Shown: positions 34,690 to 44,727 of the stretch, in pieces
Layout: each line of letters opens with the position of its first letter
How positions within the stretch are numbered: the first letter of the stretch is position 1
Assembly: GCF_928368155.1 (NCBI RefSeq)
Contig: NZ_CAKMRU010000001.1
Location: 812,001-876,000, forward strand
Origin: Anaerococcus ihuae
GTDB taxonomy: Bacteria > Bacillota > Clostridia > Tissierellales > Peptoniphilaceae
DNA length: 64,000 nucleotides
Reading direction: 5' to 3'
Notes under the pieces: generated by a model
The model's input: the letters and a program-made list of their open reading frames with translations, nothing else
The model's database searches: none
What the model was told of the DNA's origin: nothing
Program-made: the position numbers and the translations under genes

Positions 34690-37251
34690 TTATTTAGAAG
34701 CTTCATTAAAATATTTGTCTGATTTTGTATCTTGCTTCATTTCATAATAAATTAATGAATTTAATTTATTATTTCTTTTTTGAAACTCTTCATCCTTGCT
34801 TACTTCAAGGCCATCATTATTAAATATTTGTTTTGTTGTAAGAATTGGATAATCCTTATGCATATCTAACATATATTTTTCGTAAGCTGATAATTTTATA
34901 CCACCAGCTTTTTGAAGTAGGTAAGGTGTTAGGTAATTTAGTGACATATTTACATCTTTTTCTTCATCTATATCATAGTTTGCCCAGATAGTAAATGGAG
35001 TGTAGAATACATCTTTATTTGTGTAATTATCGCTTGATTTTATCAATTTCATAAAGATGTCGTAGTTTTGTGGTTGATGGTCACCAAAAATACAAAGAAT
35101 TGTTGGTTCATCATATGATTTGAAAAATTCTACAAGATTTTTTAAATCCTCATCAGATTTTTTTAATAAATTTACGTAATGGCTAGTACCCTTGTCATCA
35201 CCATTATTTTCATTTAAAACTTTTATATCTCCAGGAACGTTTGAAGTGTAGCCTCCATGATTTTGCATGGTAACAAGATAAGCAAAAAGTGGTTTATCAT
35301 CTGATTTATTTTCAAATTGTTCTTTAATTTTATCAAATGCAACTGAATCTTTCATAAAGCTATTTGTTGATTCAAAACTTTCTGGACTATTATCATAATC
35401 TCCCAAAAATGCTATATTTTTAAATCCTAAATTTGGCCAAACTTCTTGTCTAGAATAATTTGTTGGTTTGTTTGGATGGGTTATGAAAGTATTGTAACCT
35501 TGGTTTTCCAAAACTCTGCCCACAGATGTGTGACCTTCTTTAACGTATTGTTGGAATGGATATGCTCCTAATGGGAAGAATGTCAATGGTACTGAAGTTA
35601 AGGCTTCGTATTCTGAATTTACCGTTCCTCCACCTAAAACTGAAACATAAGAATTTCCTTGGATTGCATTTTCATCTAGAGATCTTTGGAATGCAATAGG
35701 ATTTTCGCTTAATTTTAAATTTCCTTTTCCATAATAATCTGCTAGGGCTTCTGATTGAATTATTACTATATTTGGTTTTTTATTTTCTTTTGTTCCTATA
35801 TCTTTGTTGTAATATTCTTCAAGAGTATCTTCAACTTCTTTTTCGTCATAACCTTTTGGTGCTGTTAGAATTTGGTTTGCAAAAATTCTATAGAAACTAT
35901 AAGGTGAACCTTCTACATAATAAGTTCTAGATGGTCTCCACAAGTTTACTCCTACACCGTTTTGTTTTATAAAATAATTTACACTAACAACAGTGATTAG
36001 TGCAAAAATTGCTGAATATCCTGCCAATTGTTTCACATAAGATATTTTTGAAATTTTGATTTTTCCTTCATTTATTGAAGAAATGATCAATAACCACAAG
36101 CTTGCAAGTGAAAATGCCATTAATGAATGACCATTTAATTCAATAACTGTATCTTTTGCAACATCAGCTGCAACACCAAGGGAACCCAAAAATGCTGGGA
36201 TAAGTGGTGAATCTCTCAAAATATATAAGGCATCATTAGCTATACCAAATGCAATTGATAAAACTAAAATAAAAATCATTGATAATCTTTTTTTTCTTAT
36301 TACTATATATATTAAAACTTGAATCAAAAATAGGATTAGAGCATTTATTAAAATATAAATAAGCTCCATTGATCCAAAATTTGGATTGTAGGCAGATTCT
36401 AATATATAAAACGACATAAATGGATTTAGGATAAATAAAATCCAATTTGTAATATCAAGAGCCTTAATATTTGATTTTCTCTTGTAAATACTTTTCATTC
36501 CAAGTGATGCCAAAAATACAGTTGAAACAAATAAAATTAAATCTTGATAGGTATAAGGGGCGTGGAAGAAAGTAAAATATTTTTCTTCTGGAATGTGTGC
36601 TTTTAACTTGCTAAGACCAAAAATAGATACGCCCAAGATTATAAAGTTCAAAATATAATCTTTGCCTATGTATAGAATTTCTTTTTTCTTATCAGAAGCT
36701 TCTTCTATTCTTCTAATTAAATTATATATAAAGAAAGAAAATAGAACTATTGATCCGATAAAAATTAATGTTTGTGTAAGAATTGATACAAAGTCTGTGT
36801 AATGTATATCTACATATGACCTGTTATCAGATGAACTTGCATACATTGTCATTGTATGGTCTTTTAGATAAGTCATAACAGCTGTAGAATATTTTGGACT
36901 TGTTTCAAAATTTACACTTAATTTATTAAACATCAAGCCTGGGCTTGGTTTAATTGATAATTTATTTCCCTTGCTATAACCATTTGTTTGGACTGGATAA
37001 CCTGTATCGGTTTTTGATTTTGTCCACCCCTTCATTTCAACCTTATCAAGGTCTAATAATTTATCTCCAATATAAATTGAATTTATTTTGAAATTATCTG
37101 AATAATCGCTAGCCGGTTCAGATTGGCTTATTTCTATGTTTTCATTTGTATAAACTTTGTAAGAAAAATCTTCAATAAAGCTTTGCATAAAAAGCATTAT
37201 TATCAAAGATATTACAAATGAAGAAATTTTTAATTTTTTATCTCTTTTCAT
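34690..37251 (-). CDS. LTA-synthase-family membrane sulfatase-fold protein
   Basis: An 853-residue polytopic protein. One helix (about 13-27) precedes an extracellular region of about 120 residues, then roughly ten further helices (about 157-425). The C-terminal sulfatase fold (about 495-800) shows NIVIIQSEALADYYGKGN (metal Glu), GGGTVNSEYEALTSVP (presumed Thr nucleophile) and CIFGDHQPQNYD (metal Asp/His). Such enzymes transfer glycerol-phosphate or phosphoethanolamine to envelope polymers. It is longer than LtaS (about 650), so polymer and exact reaction are open. It is transcribed away from the decarboxylase gene. Confidence 0.8.
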   Translation of the reverse strand: MKRDKKLKISSFVISLIIMLFMQSFIEDFSYKVYTNENIEISQSEPASDYSDNFKINSIYIGDKLLDLDKVEMKGWTKSKTDTGYPVQTNGYSKGNKLSIKPSPGLMFNKLSVNFETSPKYSTAVMTYLKDHTMTMYASSSDNRSYVDIHYTDFVSILTQTLIFIGSIVLFSFFIYNLIRRIEEASDKKKEILYIGKDYILNFIILGVSIFGLSKLKAHIPEEKYFTFFHAPYTYQDLILFVSTVFLASLGMKSIYKRKSNIKALDITNWILFILNPFMSFYILESAYNPNFGSMELIYILINALILFLIQVLIYIVIRKKRLSMIFILVLSIAFGIANDALYILRDSPLIPAFLGSLGVAADVAKDTVIELNGHSLMAFSLASLWLLIISSINEGKIKISKISYVKQLAGYSAIFALITVVSVNYFIKQNGVGVNLWRPSRTYYVEGSPYSFYRIFANQILTAPKGYDEKEVEDTLEEYYNKDIGTKENKKPNIVIIQSEALADYYGKGNLKLSENPIAFQRSLDENAIQGNSYVSVLGGGTVNSEYEALTSVPLTFFPLGAYPFQQYVKEGHTSVGRVLENQGYNTFITHPNKPTNYSRQEVWPNLGFKNIAFLGDYDNSPESFESTNSFMKDSVAFDKIKEQFENKSDDKPLFAYLVTMQNHGGYTSNVPGDIKVLNENNGDDKGTSHYVNLLKKSDEDLKNLVEFFKSYDEPTILCIFGDHQPQNYDIFMKLIKSSDNYTNKDVFYTPFTIWANYDIDEEKDVNMSLNYLTPYLLQKAGGIKLSAYEKYMLDMHKDYPILTTKQIFNNDGLEVSKDEEFQKRNNKLNSLIYYEMKQDTKSDKYFNEASK

Positions 37252-37425
37252 TTTTTCCTCGCTTTTCTAATATTAATTTTGTATTTATAAAATGTTAAAT
37301 TCATGTTAACTTTTTCGATACAATTATACATTATATCACAGATTATGTAAATATCATGTTATATTTTTTAAAATAATTTACAAATTTTTTTGTAGTATAA
37401 TAATTTTAATAGAAAGGATAAAAAA

Positions 37426-38766
37426 ATGCTAAATGAAAAATTAGATTTATATCTAGAAGAAGATTATTATCCCTTTGCCATGCCGGGACATAAGAGGAAT
37501 AAAAAAATCTTAAATAAAAAAATTTCCTATGATAGGGATATAACTGAAATTAGGGATTTTGATAATTTAAATAATCCAAAAAATCTTTTTAAGCTTATGG
37601 AAAAAAAATTAGCCAAAATTTATTCAGCTAATGATTTTATAATATCAACAAATGGTTCCACTTGTGGAATTCTTGCAACACTTAGGGCCCTTACAAAAAA
37701 TAATAAAAAAATCCTAGTCCAAAGAAATTCTCACAAGTCTGTTTTTAATGCTATTGAAGTTTTTGATCTTGATCCTGACTATATAAAGGTAAAAATTGAT
37801 GAAAATGATATGGCCTATGACATTGATTATGAAGATTTAAAGGAAAAAATCCAAAAAAATTCTTATTCTTTAATTTTTATAACATCACCTTCCTACGAGG
37901 GTTATATGGTCAATTTGAAAAAAATCCAAAAAATCATTGAGGATAAAAATATTTTTTTAGTTCTTGATATGGCTCACGGTTCTCATACAATTTTGTCATC
38001 TTATAAAGACAATTTTTCCTACGACCTTGCCATAACTTCATTTCACAAAAATTTGTCGGCTCTTACTCCTGCAAGTGGAATTATTATAAAAAATAAAAAT
38101 ATAGACAAAAAAGAAATCAGAAGAAATATGGCAATTTTTCAAACATCTTCCCCATCTTATCTTATAAGTGGATCAATTGATGATATGATTGATAAATTTC
38201 CTAGATTTTTTGACCTTCGGGATGACTTAGTTAAAAATTTAAATTCTTTCTACAAAACAAAGCTTGAAAATTTAAAATTTATAAATTCTAAAAATAAGGA
38301 TATTTCAAAAATTCTTATTTCTTGCAAAAACACAAATATAAATGGAAATGACCTTGCTGATTTATTATATAAAGAAAAAATTGAAATCGAGATGGCAAGT
38401 GCGACCTATGTAATTTTAATTTCTAGTATTTTTGATACAAAAGAAGGATTTGAAAGGCTAAAAAATGCCCTTATAAAAATTGATAAAAAAATAAAGTATA
38501 AAAAATCTGATTTTTCTTTTGAATTTATAGAATGTGAAAAAAAATATTCTATTAGTGAAAGTTTTTCAAAAGAATATCACCTTGAAAATTTAGAAAAATC
38601 TAGTGGGAAAATTTCAGCATCATATGTATACGCCTACCCTCCTGGTATTCCTCTTTTAATTCCTGGAGAAATCATAAATCAAAAAATAATAAATCAAATC
38701 AAATACCTTGATAGCATGGGTTTTGATTTATCTTTGAATGACTTTTCAATTCCTGTTATAGATTGA
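37426..38766 (+). CDS. Orn/Lys/Arg decarboxylase-family PLP enzyme
   Basis: The 446-residue fold-type I enzyme opens PFAMPGHKRN, the standard first motif of this family, and has STNGSTCGILA (PLP phosphate), LVLDMAHGSH (Asp binding the PLP nitrogen) and the Schiff-base Lys in SFHKNLSALTPASG. The C-terminal domain has AYPPGIPLLIPGE. The length fits the short YaaO-like subgroup. It would make a polyamine precursor such as cadaverine, putrescine or agmatine, and which one cannot be read from sequence. AGAAAGGA precedes the ATG, and TATAAT at about 37396 is a possible -10. Confidence 0.88.
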   Translation: MLNEKLDLYLEEDYYPFAMPGHKRNKKILNKKISYDRDITEIRDFDNLNNPKNLFKLMEKKLAKIYSANDFIISTNGSTCGILATLRALTKNNKKILVQRNSHKSVFNAIEVFDLDPDYIKVKIDENDMAYDIDYEDLKEKIQKNSYSLIFITSPSYEGYMVNLKKIQKIIEDKNIFLVLDMAHGSHTILSSYKDNFSYDLAITSFHKNLSALTPASGIIIKNKNIDKKEIRRNMAIFQTSSPSYLISGSIDDMIDKFPRFFDLRDDLVKNLNSFYKTKLENLKFINSKNKDISKILISCKNTNINGNDLADLLYKEKIEIEMASATYVILISSIFDTKEGFERLKNALIKIDKKIKYKKSDFSFEFIECEKKYSISESFSKEYHLENLEKSSGKISASYVYAYPPGIPLLIPGEIINQKIINQIKYLDSMGFDLSLNDFSIPVID

Positions 38767-38791
38767 CAAAGACCCAAGCTTTTGATATTAT
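38763..38791 (+). promoter_or_regulatory. Strong promoter of scfA
   Basis: A perfect -35 TTGACA (38763-38768), 17-base spacer and -10 TATTAT (38786-38791). The -35 overlaps the stop codon of the decarboxylase gene. This gives scfA its own strong start. Confidence 0.8.
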
Positions 38792-38818
38792 AAATCTATA
38801 GAAAAAAAGGAGATACAT

Positions 38819-38968
38819 ATGAAAAGAATTATTACTTTAAATACAAGAAATCTTCACAAAAGCAAAAAAGACGGTGGCTGTGGCGAATGTCAAACATCTT
38901 GCCAATCAGCTTGCAAAACATCTTGTGGAGTTGCTAACCAAGAATGTGTTAACACAAAAAATAAATAA
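38819..38968 (+). CDS. scfA: SCIFF ranthipeptide precursor
   Basis: A 49-residue peptide, MKRIITLNTRNLHKSKKDGG followed by a segment with six cysteines (positions 21, 24, 28, 32, 36 and 43) and ending TKNK. This is the SCIFF family (six cysteines in forty-five), a nearly universal clostridial peptide modified by a radical-SAM enzyme that forms thioether links, now grouped with ranthipeptides. AAAAGGAGAT lies upstream of the ATG. The maturase gene follows 64 bases downstream. The biological role, possibly quorum or redox related, is unsettled. Confidence 0.93.
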   Translation: MKRIITLNTRNLHKSKKDGGCGECQTSCQSACKTSCGVANQECVNTKNK

Positions 38969-38990
38969 GGGCAAGACCCTTATTTTTTTA
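38964..38990 (+). terminator. Terminator between scfA and its maturase gene
   Basis: AATAAGGG and CCCTTATT with a CAAGA loop, followed by TTTTTATTG. The stem begins in the scfA stop region. It should make peptide message more abundant than maturase message. Weak -35/-10 elements around 38991-39020 could restart transcription. Confidence 0.75.
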
Positions 38991-39032
38991 TTGTATAATT
39001 CTTAGTATTTTACTATAAATTAAGGAGAAATA

Positions 39033-40418
39033 ATGATACACCAATATAAGGCAAAGGGCTATAATATTGTTTTGGATGTTTATTCTGGATCAGTTCATTT
39101 GGTTGATGAAATTTCCTACGATATTATTAGTCTTTTAAATAAAAATATAGAAAAAGAAAAAATTGAAGAAGAAATTATGGACCTTCACAAAATAAATAAG
39201 GACCAATTTGATGAAGCCTATGAAGAAGTTAAAAGTTTAGTGTCAGAAAAAGTTTTATTTTCAGACGATGATTTCAAAGACTTGACCATTGATTTGGACA
39301 AAAGAAAAACTTACTTAAAAGCAATGTGCTTAAATGTAAGTCACACTTGCAATTTATCTTGTGAGTATTGTTTTGCAAAAGAAGGTCGTTACCATGGTCC
39401 CGAAGCAATAATGACAGATGAGGTTGCAAAAAAATCTATTGATTTTCTTTTGGAAAATTCTGGATCTCACTATAATCTAGACATAGATTTTTTTGGTGGA
39501 GAACCGCTTTTAAATTGGGATTTGGTAAAAAATACTGTAGATTACGCAAGAAGTAAAGAAAAAGAATTTAATAAGCACTTTAATTTCACTTTAACCACAA
39601 ATGGAATGCTTTTAGATGATGAAAAAATCGAATATCTAAACAAAAATATGAAAAATGTTGTGCTTTCCCTTGATGGAAGAAAAGAAAAACACGATGAATT
39701 TAGGAAAACTTCTGACGGCAGAGGATCTTTTGATAAAATCGTTCCAAATTTTCAAAAACTAGTAAAAGCTCGTGGGGACAAAGAATATTACATGAGAGGA
39801 ACCTTTACTGCAAATAATTTAGATTTTACAGAAGATATAAAAACATATTTAGATTTAGGATTTAAAAGAACATCTCTTGAGCCAGTTGTTGGAAATAATG
39901 AAGAAGATTATGCCCTAAAAGAAGAACATCTACCAAGAATTTACCAAGAATATGAAAAACTTGCAGATATGATGATTGATGCAATTGATAAAGATGACAA
40001 ATTTATTTTCTACCATTATATGATAGATTTAAACAATGGCCCTTGCGTTTACAAAAGAATTTCCGGATGTGGATCAGGCTCAGAGTATATGGCAGTAACA
40101 CCAACCGGAGACCTATTCCCTTGCCATCAATTTGTTGGAAACGATGATTTTAAAATAGGAAATGTCTTTGAAGGAATAAAAAAAGAAGAAATAATCAAAG
40201 ATTTTAAGAAAAATAATTTATACAGTCAAGAAAAATGCAAAGAATGCTGGGCACAAATGTATTGTTCAGGCGGCTGTGCAGCAAATAATTACAATGCAGG
40301 CGGAGATATAAATAAAATTTACGATTACGGTTGTAAGGTCTTCAAAAAAAGAATAGAAATGGCCCTAGCCGTAAAAATCCACGAATTTTTGAAAGAAAAT
40401 GAAAAAGAAAATGCATAA
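39033..40418 (+). CDS. scfB: SCIFF radical-SAM maturase
   Basis: The 461-residue enzyme has an N-terminal peptide-recognition (RRE-like) region (residues 1-85), the radical-SAM cluster CNLSCEYCFAKEG (about 105-118), FFGGEPLLNW, and a C-terminal SPASM domain with cysteines in CGSGSEYMAVTPTGDLFPC and CKECWAQMYCSGGCAANNYN. It forms thioether bonds on the ScfA cysteines. The order scfA-scfB is standard. AAGGAG precedes the ATG. Confidence 0.93.
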   Translation: MIHQYKAKGYNIVLDVYSGSVHLVDEISYDIISLLNKNIEKEKIEEEIMDLHKINKDQFDEAYEEVKSLVSEKVLFSDDDFKDLTIDLDKRKTYLKAMCLNVSHTCNLSCEYCFAKEGRYHGPEAIMTDEVAKKSIDFLLENSGSHYNLDIDFFGGEPLLNWDLVKNTVDYARSKEKEFNKHFNFTLTTNGMLLDDEKIEYLNKNMKNVVLSLDGRKEKHDEFRKTSDGRGSFDKIVPNFQKLVKARGDKEYYMRGTFTANNLDFTEDIKTYLDLGFKRTSLEPVVGNNEEDYALKEEHLPRIYQEYEKLADMMIDAIDKDDKFIFYHYMIDLNNGPCVYKRISGCGSGSEYMAVTPTGDLFPCHQFVGNDDFKIGNVFEGIKKEEIIKDFKKNNLYSQEKCKECWAQMYCSGGCAANNYNAGGDINKIYDYGCKVFKKRIEMALAVKIHEFLKENEKENA

Positions 40419-40665
40419 AAAATAAGATGTCTTAGCACCTTCAGACTGTTGACAAAGTATACAAATCCTCATGCTAAGAATATCATACGGAAAAAATTGA
40501 TTTGATTTCAAATTTTAAAATTCGTTAAAAAAACGCACTGTTTGAGCGTTAGCGAGTTTGCGTTTTTAGAATTTTAGAATTTAGAAATCAACAATTTTTG
40601 AAGTCCGATATTCGTGCTTGAGGGTTTGTCTACGCTCTAAAGGTGCCTTAGCACCTTATTTTTTT
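40416..40665. repeat. Palindromic intergenic element, copy 2
   Basis: It fills the gap between the scfB stop and the comF stop. The ends are AATAAGATGTCTTAGCACCT then TCAGACTGTTGACAAA, and TTTGTCTACGCTCTAAA then a matching GGTGCCTTAGCACC hairpin with a T-run. These constant 16-17-base inner ends equal those of 26396-26615, while the outer hairpins and the interior differ. The interior is one large imperfect hairpin with arms of about 80 bases (centre near 40540). It also acts as a two-way terminator for the convergent genes. Confidence 0.75.
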
Positions 40666-41288
40666 ACCCTATGACTTGAAGCTATGGCTATAGCTTCAAT
40701 TTTTTTTGGATTTGATTTTTCTATTGTTTTGATAATTTCTTTTACCGTATTTGAACTTGTAATAATATCATCAAAAATCAAAATATTTTTTCCAGTCAAA
40801 TCTCCCCTAAATTCAAAGGAATTTCTCAAATTTTTCGCCCTATCTTCAAGGGATAATTTGTGTTGAGCTTTTGTATTTTTAATTTTTTTAAATCCCTTAA
40901 GATAAGTCATATCGGTATTTTTTATAAAATAATCACAGATTAATTTTACATGGTCAAAGCCTCTTAGATTTAAAACAGAATTTGAAGAAGGACAAGTCAA
41001 AATATAATCAAAATCATCCATATTTTTCTCCTTTAAAAATTCATAAAGCATTTGACCAAAAACCTTATACAAAGAAGTATTCCTATTAAATTTATAATCA
41101 GAAATCAAGTGAGCCATAAATGGATTATAAAAATACAAGGCTCTCGCCTTATGATTTAAAATTTCAAATTCATTATCAACATAATCAAGCTTTGAAAGGC
41201 AATTTTCACACAAGAAAAATTTCTCCCTTTCTTCTTCCTTACAAAAAAGGCACAAATCATCATCTAAAAATAATAAATCCCCAATCAT
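40656..41288 (-). CDS. comF: ComF-family phosphoribosyltransferase-like protein
   Basis: I start at the ATG at 41286-41288, which overlaps the recD2 stop codon (ATGA). A longer frame exists to 41318 inside recD2. The 210-residue protein has an N-terminal zinc motif with CLFCKEEE and CENCLSKL, the segment LTCPSSNSVLNLRGFDH, and the PRPP-loop-like ILIFDDIITSSNT. ComF helps DNA import in competent bacteria, but many non-competent species also keep it. It is the last gene of its run. Confidence 0.88.
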   Translation of the reverse strand: MIGDLLFLDDDLCLFCKEEEREKFFLCENCLSKLDYVDNEFEILNHKARALYFYNPFMAHLISDYKFNRNTSLYKVFGQMLYEFLKEKNMDDFDYILTCPSSNSVLNLRGFDHVKLICDYFIKNTDMTYLKGFKKIKNTKAQHKLSLEDRAKNLRNSFEFRGDLTGKNILIFDDIITSSNTVKEIIKTIEKSNPKKIEAIAIASSHRVKK

Positions 41289-43438
41289 TTTAAGGCCTCT
41301 GATAATTCTCTTATCCAAAAACTCAAATTAGTTAATCTTTTTGACTCATTATTATTTCTTACCATTTGTTTTAAAATTCTTTTTTCTCCAAGTAAAACAA
41401 CCAATTTTTTTGCCCTTGTAATTGCTGTATAAAGTAAATTTCTATTTAAAAGCATATAAGCTGTGCTCATCATTGGAATTAAAACACAATCGAATTCAGA
41501 TCCTTGAGATTTATGGATTGTGATTGCATAAGAAAGATCCAAATCTTTTATGTCTTCTTTTTTGTAGGATACTATATTTCCATCATAAAATTCAACTTTT
41601 AATTCTTCTCTTTCTCCATCAATATCAATAATTCTTCCAATATCCCCATTGTAGACCCCATCATCGAAATTTCCAGGATCTAGACTTACAAGGTCATAAT
41701 TATTTCTAACCTGCATTACCTTATCATTTAATTTAAAAATTTTATTATTAATTTTAATGCAATTTGGGTTTTTATTTAATTCTTTTTGACAAAGATCATT
41801 AATACCTACCACACCCCACGAGGATTTTTTCCCTGGGGCAAGAATTTGAATATCATTAATTGGATCTAGCTTATAATAATTAGGAAGTCTAAATTTAACC
41901 AAATCGAGCAAGTCTTTTTCAAAATTTTTGGAATTTGAATCAATAAAGAAAAAATCCTTATTTTTTTGGTTTAAAACTGGATATAGACCATCATTTATCC
42001 TGTGAGCATTTACAACAATATTGCTCTCTTTTGCCTGCCTAAATATTTTTTTAAGCCTAACAGATTTTATATCTGTATCCAAAATATCTTTTAAAACATT
42101 TCCAGGCCCCACACTTGGAAGTTGATTATGATCTCCAACCAAAATTAAGGCAGTGTTAGTAGACAAGGATTTCAATAATTTATCCATTAATTTTATATCA
42201 ATCATTGACGCCTCATCAACAATTACATAATCACATTCCAAAGGATTTTCTTCATTATATTCTGGAATTGGGCTATCAGGTTTTATTCCTATAAGTCTAT
42301 GGATTGTAAGAGCAGAATTATCTGTAGATTCTTGCATTCTTTTTGCAGCCCTTCCAGTAGGAGCTGCAAGATTAAATTTTAGCTCATTTTCGTCCAAAAT
42401 ATTACAAATCGCTTTAATAATTGTTGTTTTTCCAGTTCCAGGACCCCCAGTAATTACCAAAAGCATATTATTAAATGCTTCTTTTATGGCAATTTCTTGT
42501 TCTTTTGAAAAAGCATCCAAATCTTCATTAATTTCTATATCAAATATGTATTTTTCATTTTGAAGTCTTGATAAGTTAATGGCTGTAGATTTTTCTGCCT
42601 TGTAAATATCTTTATCATAAACAAATTCTTCTTCATCAATTTTTATTATTTGAATTTTTGACTTCAATAGATCTTCATTAATTTGATCATTTATTTTATT
42701 TTTATCAACTTTTATCAAGTCAAAAGTTTTATTCAACAAATCTTCTCTTTTAATAGCACAAGATCCACTCATTTCCGAATCATTTTTTAAAATATAAGAA
42801 AGTGCAGCTGAAATTCTAAATTTAGAATCATTTTCCATTTGCATATTTATGGCTATATTATCAGCCATAACAAAGCCAATTCCTGAAATATCTTCTGATA
42901 ATTTGTAAGGATTTGTTTTTACTATTGAAATTGTGTTATCTCCGTAGGCCTTATAAATTTTATTTGCCAAATTAAATGAAATATTTAAACCTTGAAGATA
43001 TAAGAGGGCCTCCCTGCTATCTTTTGCTTCAATGGTAGATTCTTTTATTTTTCCAAGTTTTTTCTTTCCAATTCCTTGAATTGATAAAAGTTTATTAGGC
43101 TCATTAAAAACAATATCAATTGCTTGGTCACCAAATTTTTCATAAATTAATTCGGCAGTTTTTTTACCAATCAACTCAATATTTCCACTAGAAAGATAAG
43201 AAATAATTGCTTTTTTACCAGAAGGCTTTTTAATTTTTGCACTTTCTACATTTATTTGCTCCCCATATTTATCATGATAAATTAATTCCCCTTCAATAAT
43301 AATTTGATCATTTTCATTAAAAAAAGGCATAATTCCAGTACAAGTTATAGGTGAGTCAGAAGTTTCCAAGGATAAAACCGTGTATCCATTTTCTTCATTT
43401 CTATAAATTATACTTTTAATTATGCCTTCAAATTTCAT
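41285..43438 (-). CDS. recD2: RecD2-type DNA helicase
   Basis: A 717-residue superfamily 1 helicase of the RecD2/TraA type. It has an N-terminal OB-like domain (1-75), helix-hairpin-helix motifs (LIGKKTAELIYEKFG, LLSIQGIGKKKLGKI), Walker A ITGGPGTGKTT, Walker B YVIVDEASMID, LVGDHNQLPSVGPGN and the C-terminal SYAITIHKSQGSEF. RecD2 acts 5'-to-3' in repair and replication restart without RecBC. It follows murA by two bases. Confidence 0.9.
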   Translation of the reverse strand: MKFEGIIKSIIYRNEENGYTVLSLETSDSPITCTGIMPFFNENDQIIIEGELIYHDKYGEQINVESAKIKKPSGKKAIISYLSSGNIELIGKKTAELIYEKFGDQAIDIVFNEPNKLLSIQGIGKKKLGKIKESTIEAKDSREALLYLQGLNISFNLANKIYKAYGDNTISIVKTNPYKLSEDISGIGFVMADNIAINMQMENDSKFRISAALSYILKNDSEMSGSCAIKREDLLNKTFDLIKVDKNKINDQINEDLLKSKIQIIKIDEEEFVYDKDIYKAEKSTAINLSRLQNEKYIFDIEINEDLDAFSKEQEIAIKEAFNNMLLVITGGPGTGKTTIIKAICNILDENELKFNLAAPTGRAAKRMQESTDNSALTIHRLIGIKPDSPIPEYNEENPLECDYVIVDEASMIDIKLMDKLLKSLSTNTALILVGDHNQLPSVGPGNVLKDILDTDIKSVRLKKIFRQAKESNIVVNAHRINDGLYPVLNQKNKDFFFIDSNSKNFEKDLLDLVKFRLPNYYKLDPINDIQILAPGKKSSWGVVGINDLCQKELNKNPNCIKINNKIFKLNDKVMQVRNNYDLVSLDPGNFDDGVYNGDIGRIIDIDGEREELKVEFYDGNIVSYKKEDIKDLDLSYAITIHKSQGSEFDCVLIPMMSTAYMLLNRNLLYTAITRAKKLVVLLGEKRILKQMVRNNNESKRLTNLSFWIRELSEALK

Positions 43439-43440
43439 TA

Positions 43441-44718
43441 TTAATTTACCTGTTTTCTTTCAATAAGAGCACCAAGTTTTGTAAACTTTTCGATTAGATA
43501 ACTATATCCCCTATCTATATGGTAGATATCAGATATTTTTGTTTCTCCATCTGCTACAAGACCTGCAAGAATTAAAGCAGCTCCTGCTCTTAAATCTGTA
43601 GCTTTTACTTCTGCTCCATGAAGTTTATCAACTCCAACAATTACCGCCCTGTTTCCTTCAGTAATTATTGCAGCTCCCATCTTTTTAAGCTCATCAACAT
43701 GCATAAACCTATTTTCAAATACAGTTTCTACAACCGAAGATTCGCCCTTACAAACTGTCATCAATGCCATAAATTGAGATTGAGCATCTGTAGGAAAACC
43801 TGGATAAGGTAGGGTTTTAATATTTGTAGATTTTAATTTTCCATTAGCCTTAACCCTAATCATATCTTCATCTTCAATTTCTTGAATTTGTGCACCCATT
43901 TCAATTAATTTTGCAATAATTGGTCTGATGTGAGAACCCAAAACATTTTTCACTAAAATATCTCCACCAGTAATAGCTGCAGCAAGCATATAAGTTGCAG
44001 CTTCAATCCTATCTGGAACTATGGTGTGTCTTGTTCCCTTTAATTTCTCTACACCTTTAATAGTAATATTAGATGTTCCAGCCCCAATTATACTTGCACC
44101 CATTTTTGATAAAAATGAAGCAAGATCTACAATTTCTGGTTCTTTTGCTGCATTTTCAATTACAGTTTCACCTTCGGCCATAGTCGCTGCCATCATAATA
44201 TTTTCTGTAGCCCCAACTGATGGAAAATCTAAATAAATTACATTTCCTTTTAATCCATTTTTTGTTCTAGAAGATATTTCTTCATGGCTCATTATAGTTT
44301 CAGCACCAAGAGCTTCAAAACCTTTTAAATGTAAATCAATTGGTCTTTTTCCAATATTACATCCACCTGGAGCTTTTGTTATTGCATGACCAAATCTTGA
44401 TAAGAGTGGTCCCATTACAATAAATGATGCTCTCATTTTATCCATTAAGTCAAAAGGAGTTTCATATTTATCAACCTTTGAAGAATCAATTCTAAGACTT
44501 GTTTCTGTAATATATTCAACCTTAGCATTTAAACTTCTTAAAATTTCCACCATTACTTCAATGTCTTTAAGCTTTGGAACCTCATCTAAAATCACTTCCT
44601 CTGTTGCCAAAAGACTTGCAGCAAGGATTGGGAGGGCTGAATTTTTTGCTCCAGAAATATATACTTCTCCCTTTAATGGTCCGTTTTCTCTTACTACTAA
44701 TATTTCTTCTTTACTCAT
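43441..44718 (-). CDS. murA: UDP-N-acetylglucosamine 1-carboxyvinyltransferase
   Basis: The 425-residue enzyme performs the first committed step of peptidoglycan synthesis, adding enolpyruvate from PEP to UDP-GlcNAc. It starts LVVRENGPLKGEVYISGAKN-like (seen as ILVVRENGPLKGEV and ISGAKNSALP) and has the fosfomycin-target Cys in APGGCNIGKRPIDLH, with LRAGAALILAGLVADG near the end. Gram-positive bacteria often have two murA copies, and only this one is in the window. It lies nine bases after upp. Confidence 0.95.
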   Translation of the reverse strand: MSKEEILVVRENGPLKGEVYISGAKNSALPILAASLLATEEVILDEVPKLKDIEVMVEILRSLNAKVEYITETSLRIDSSKVDKYETPFDLMDKMRASFIVMGPLLSRFGHAITKAPGGCNIGKRPIDLHLKGFEALGAETIMSHEEISSRTKNGLKGNVIYLDFPSVGATENIMMAATMAEGETVIENAAKEPEIVDLASFLSKMGASIIGAGTSNITIKGVEKLKGTRHTIVPDRIEAATYMLAAAITGGDILVKNVLGSHIRPIIAKLIEMGAQIQEIEDEDMIRVKANGKLKSTNIKTLPYPGFPTDAQSQFMALMTVCKGESSVVETVFENRFMHVDELKKMGAAIITEGNRAVIVGVDKLHGAEVKATDLRAGAALILAGLVADGETKISDIYHIDRGYSYLIEKFTKLGALIERKQVN

Positions 44719-44727
44719 ACTATCCCC

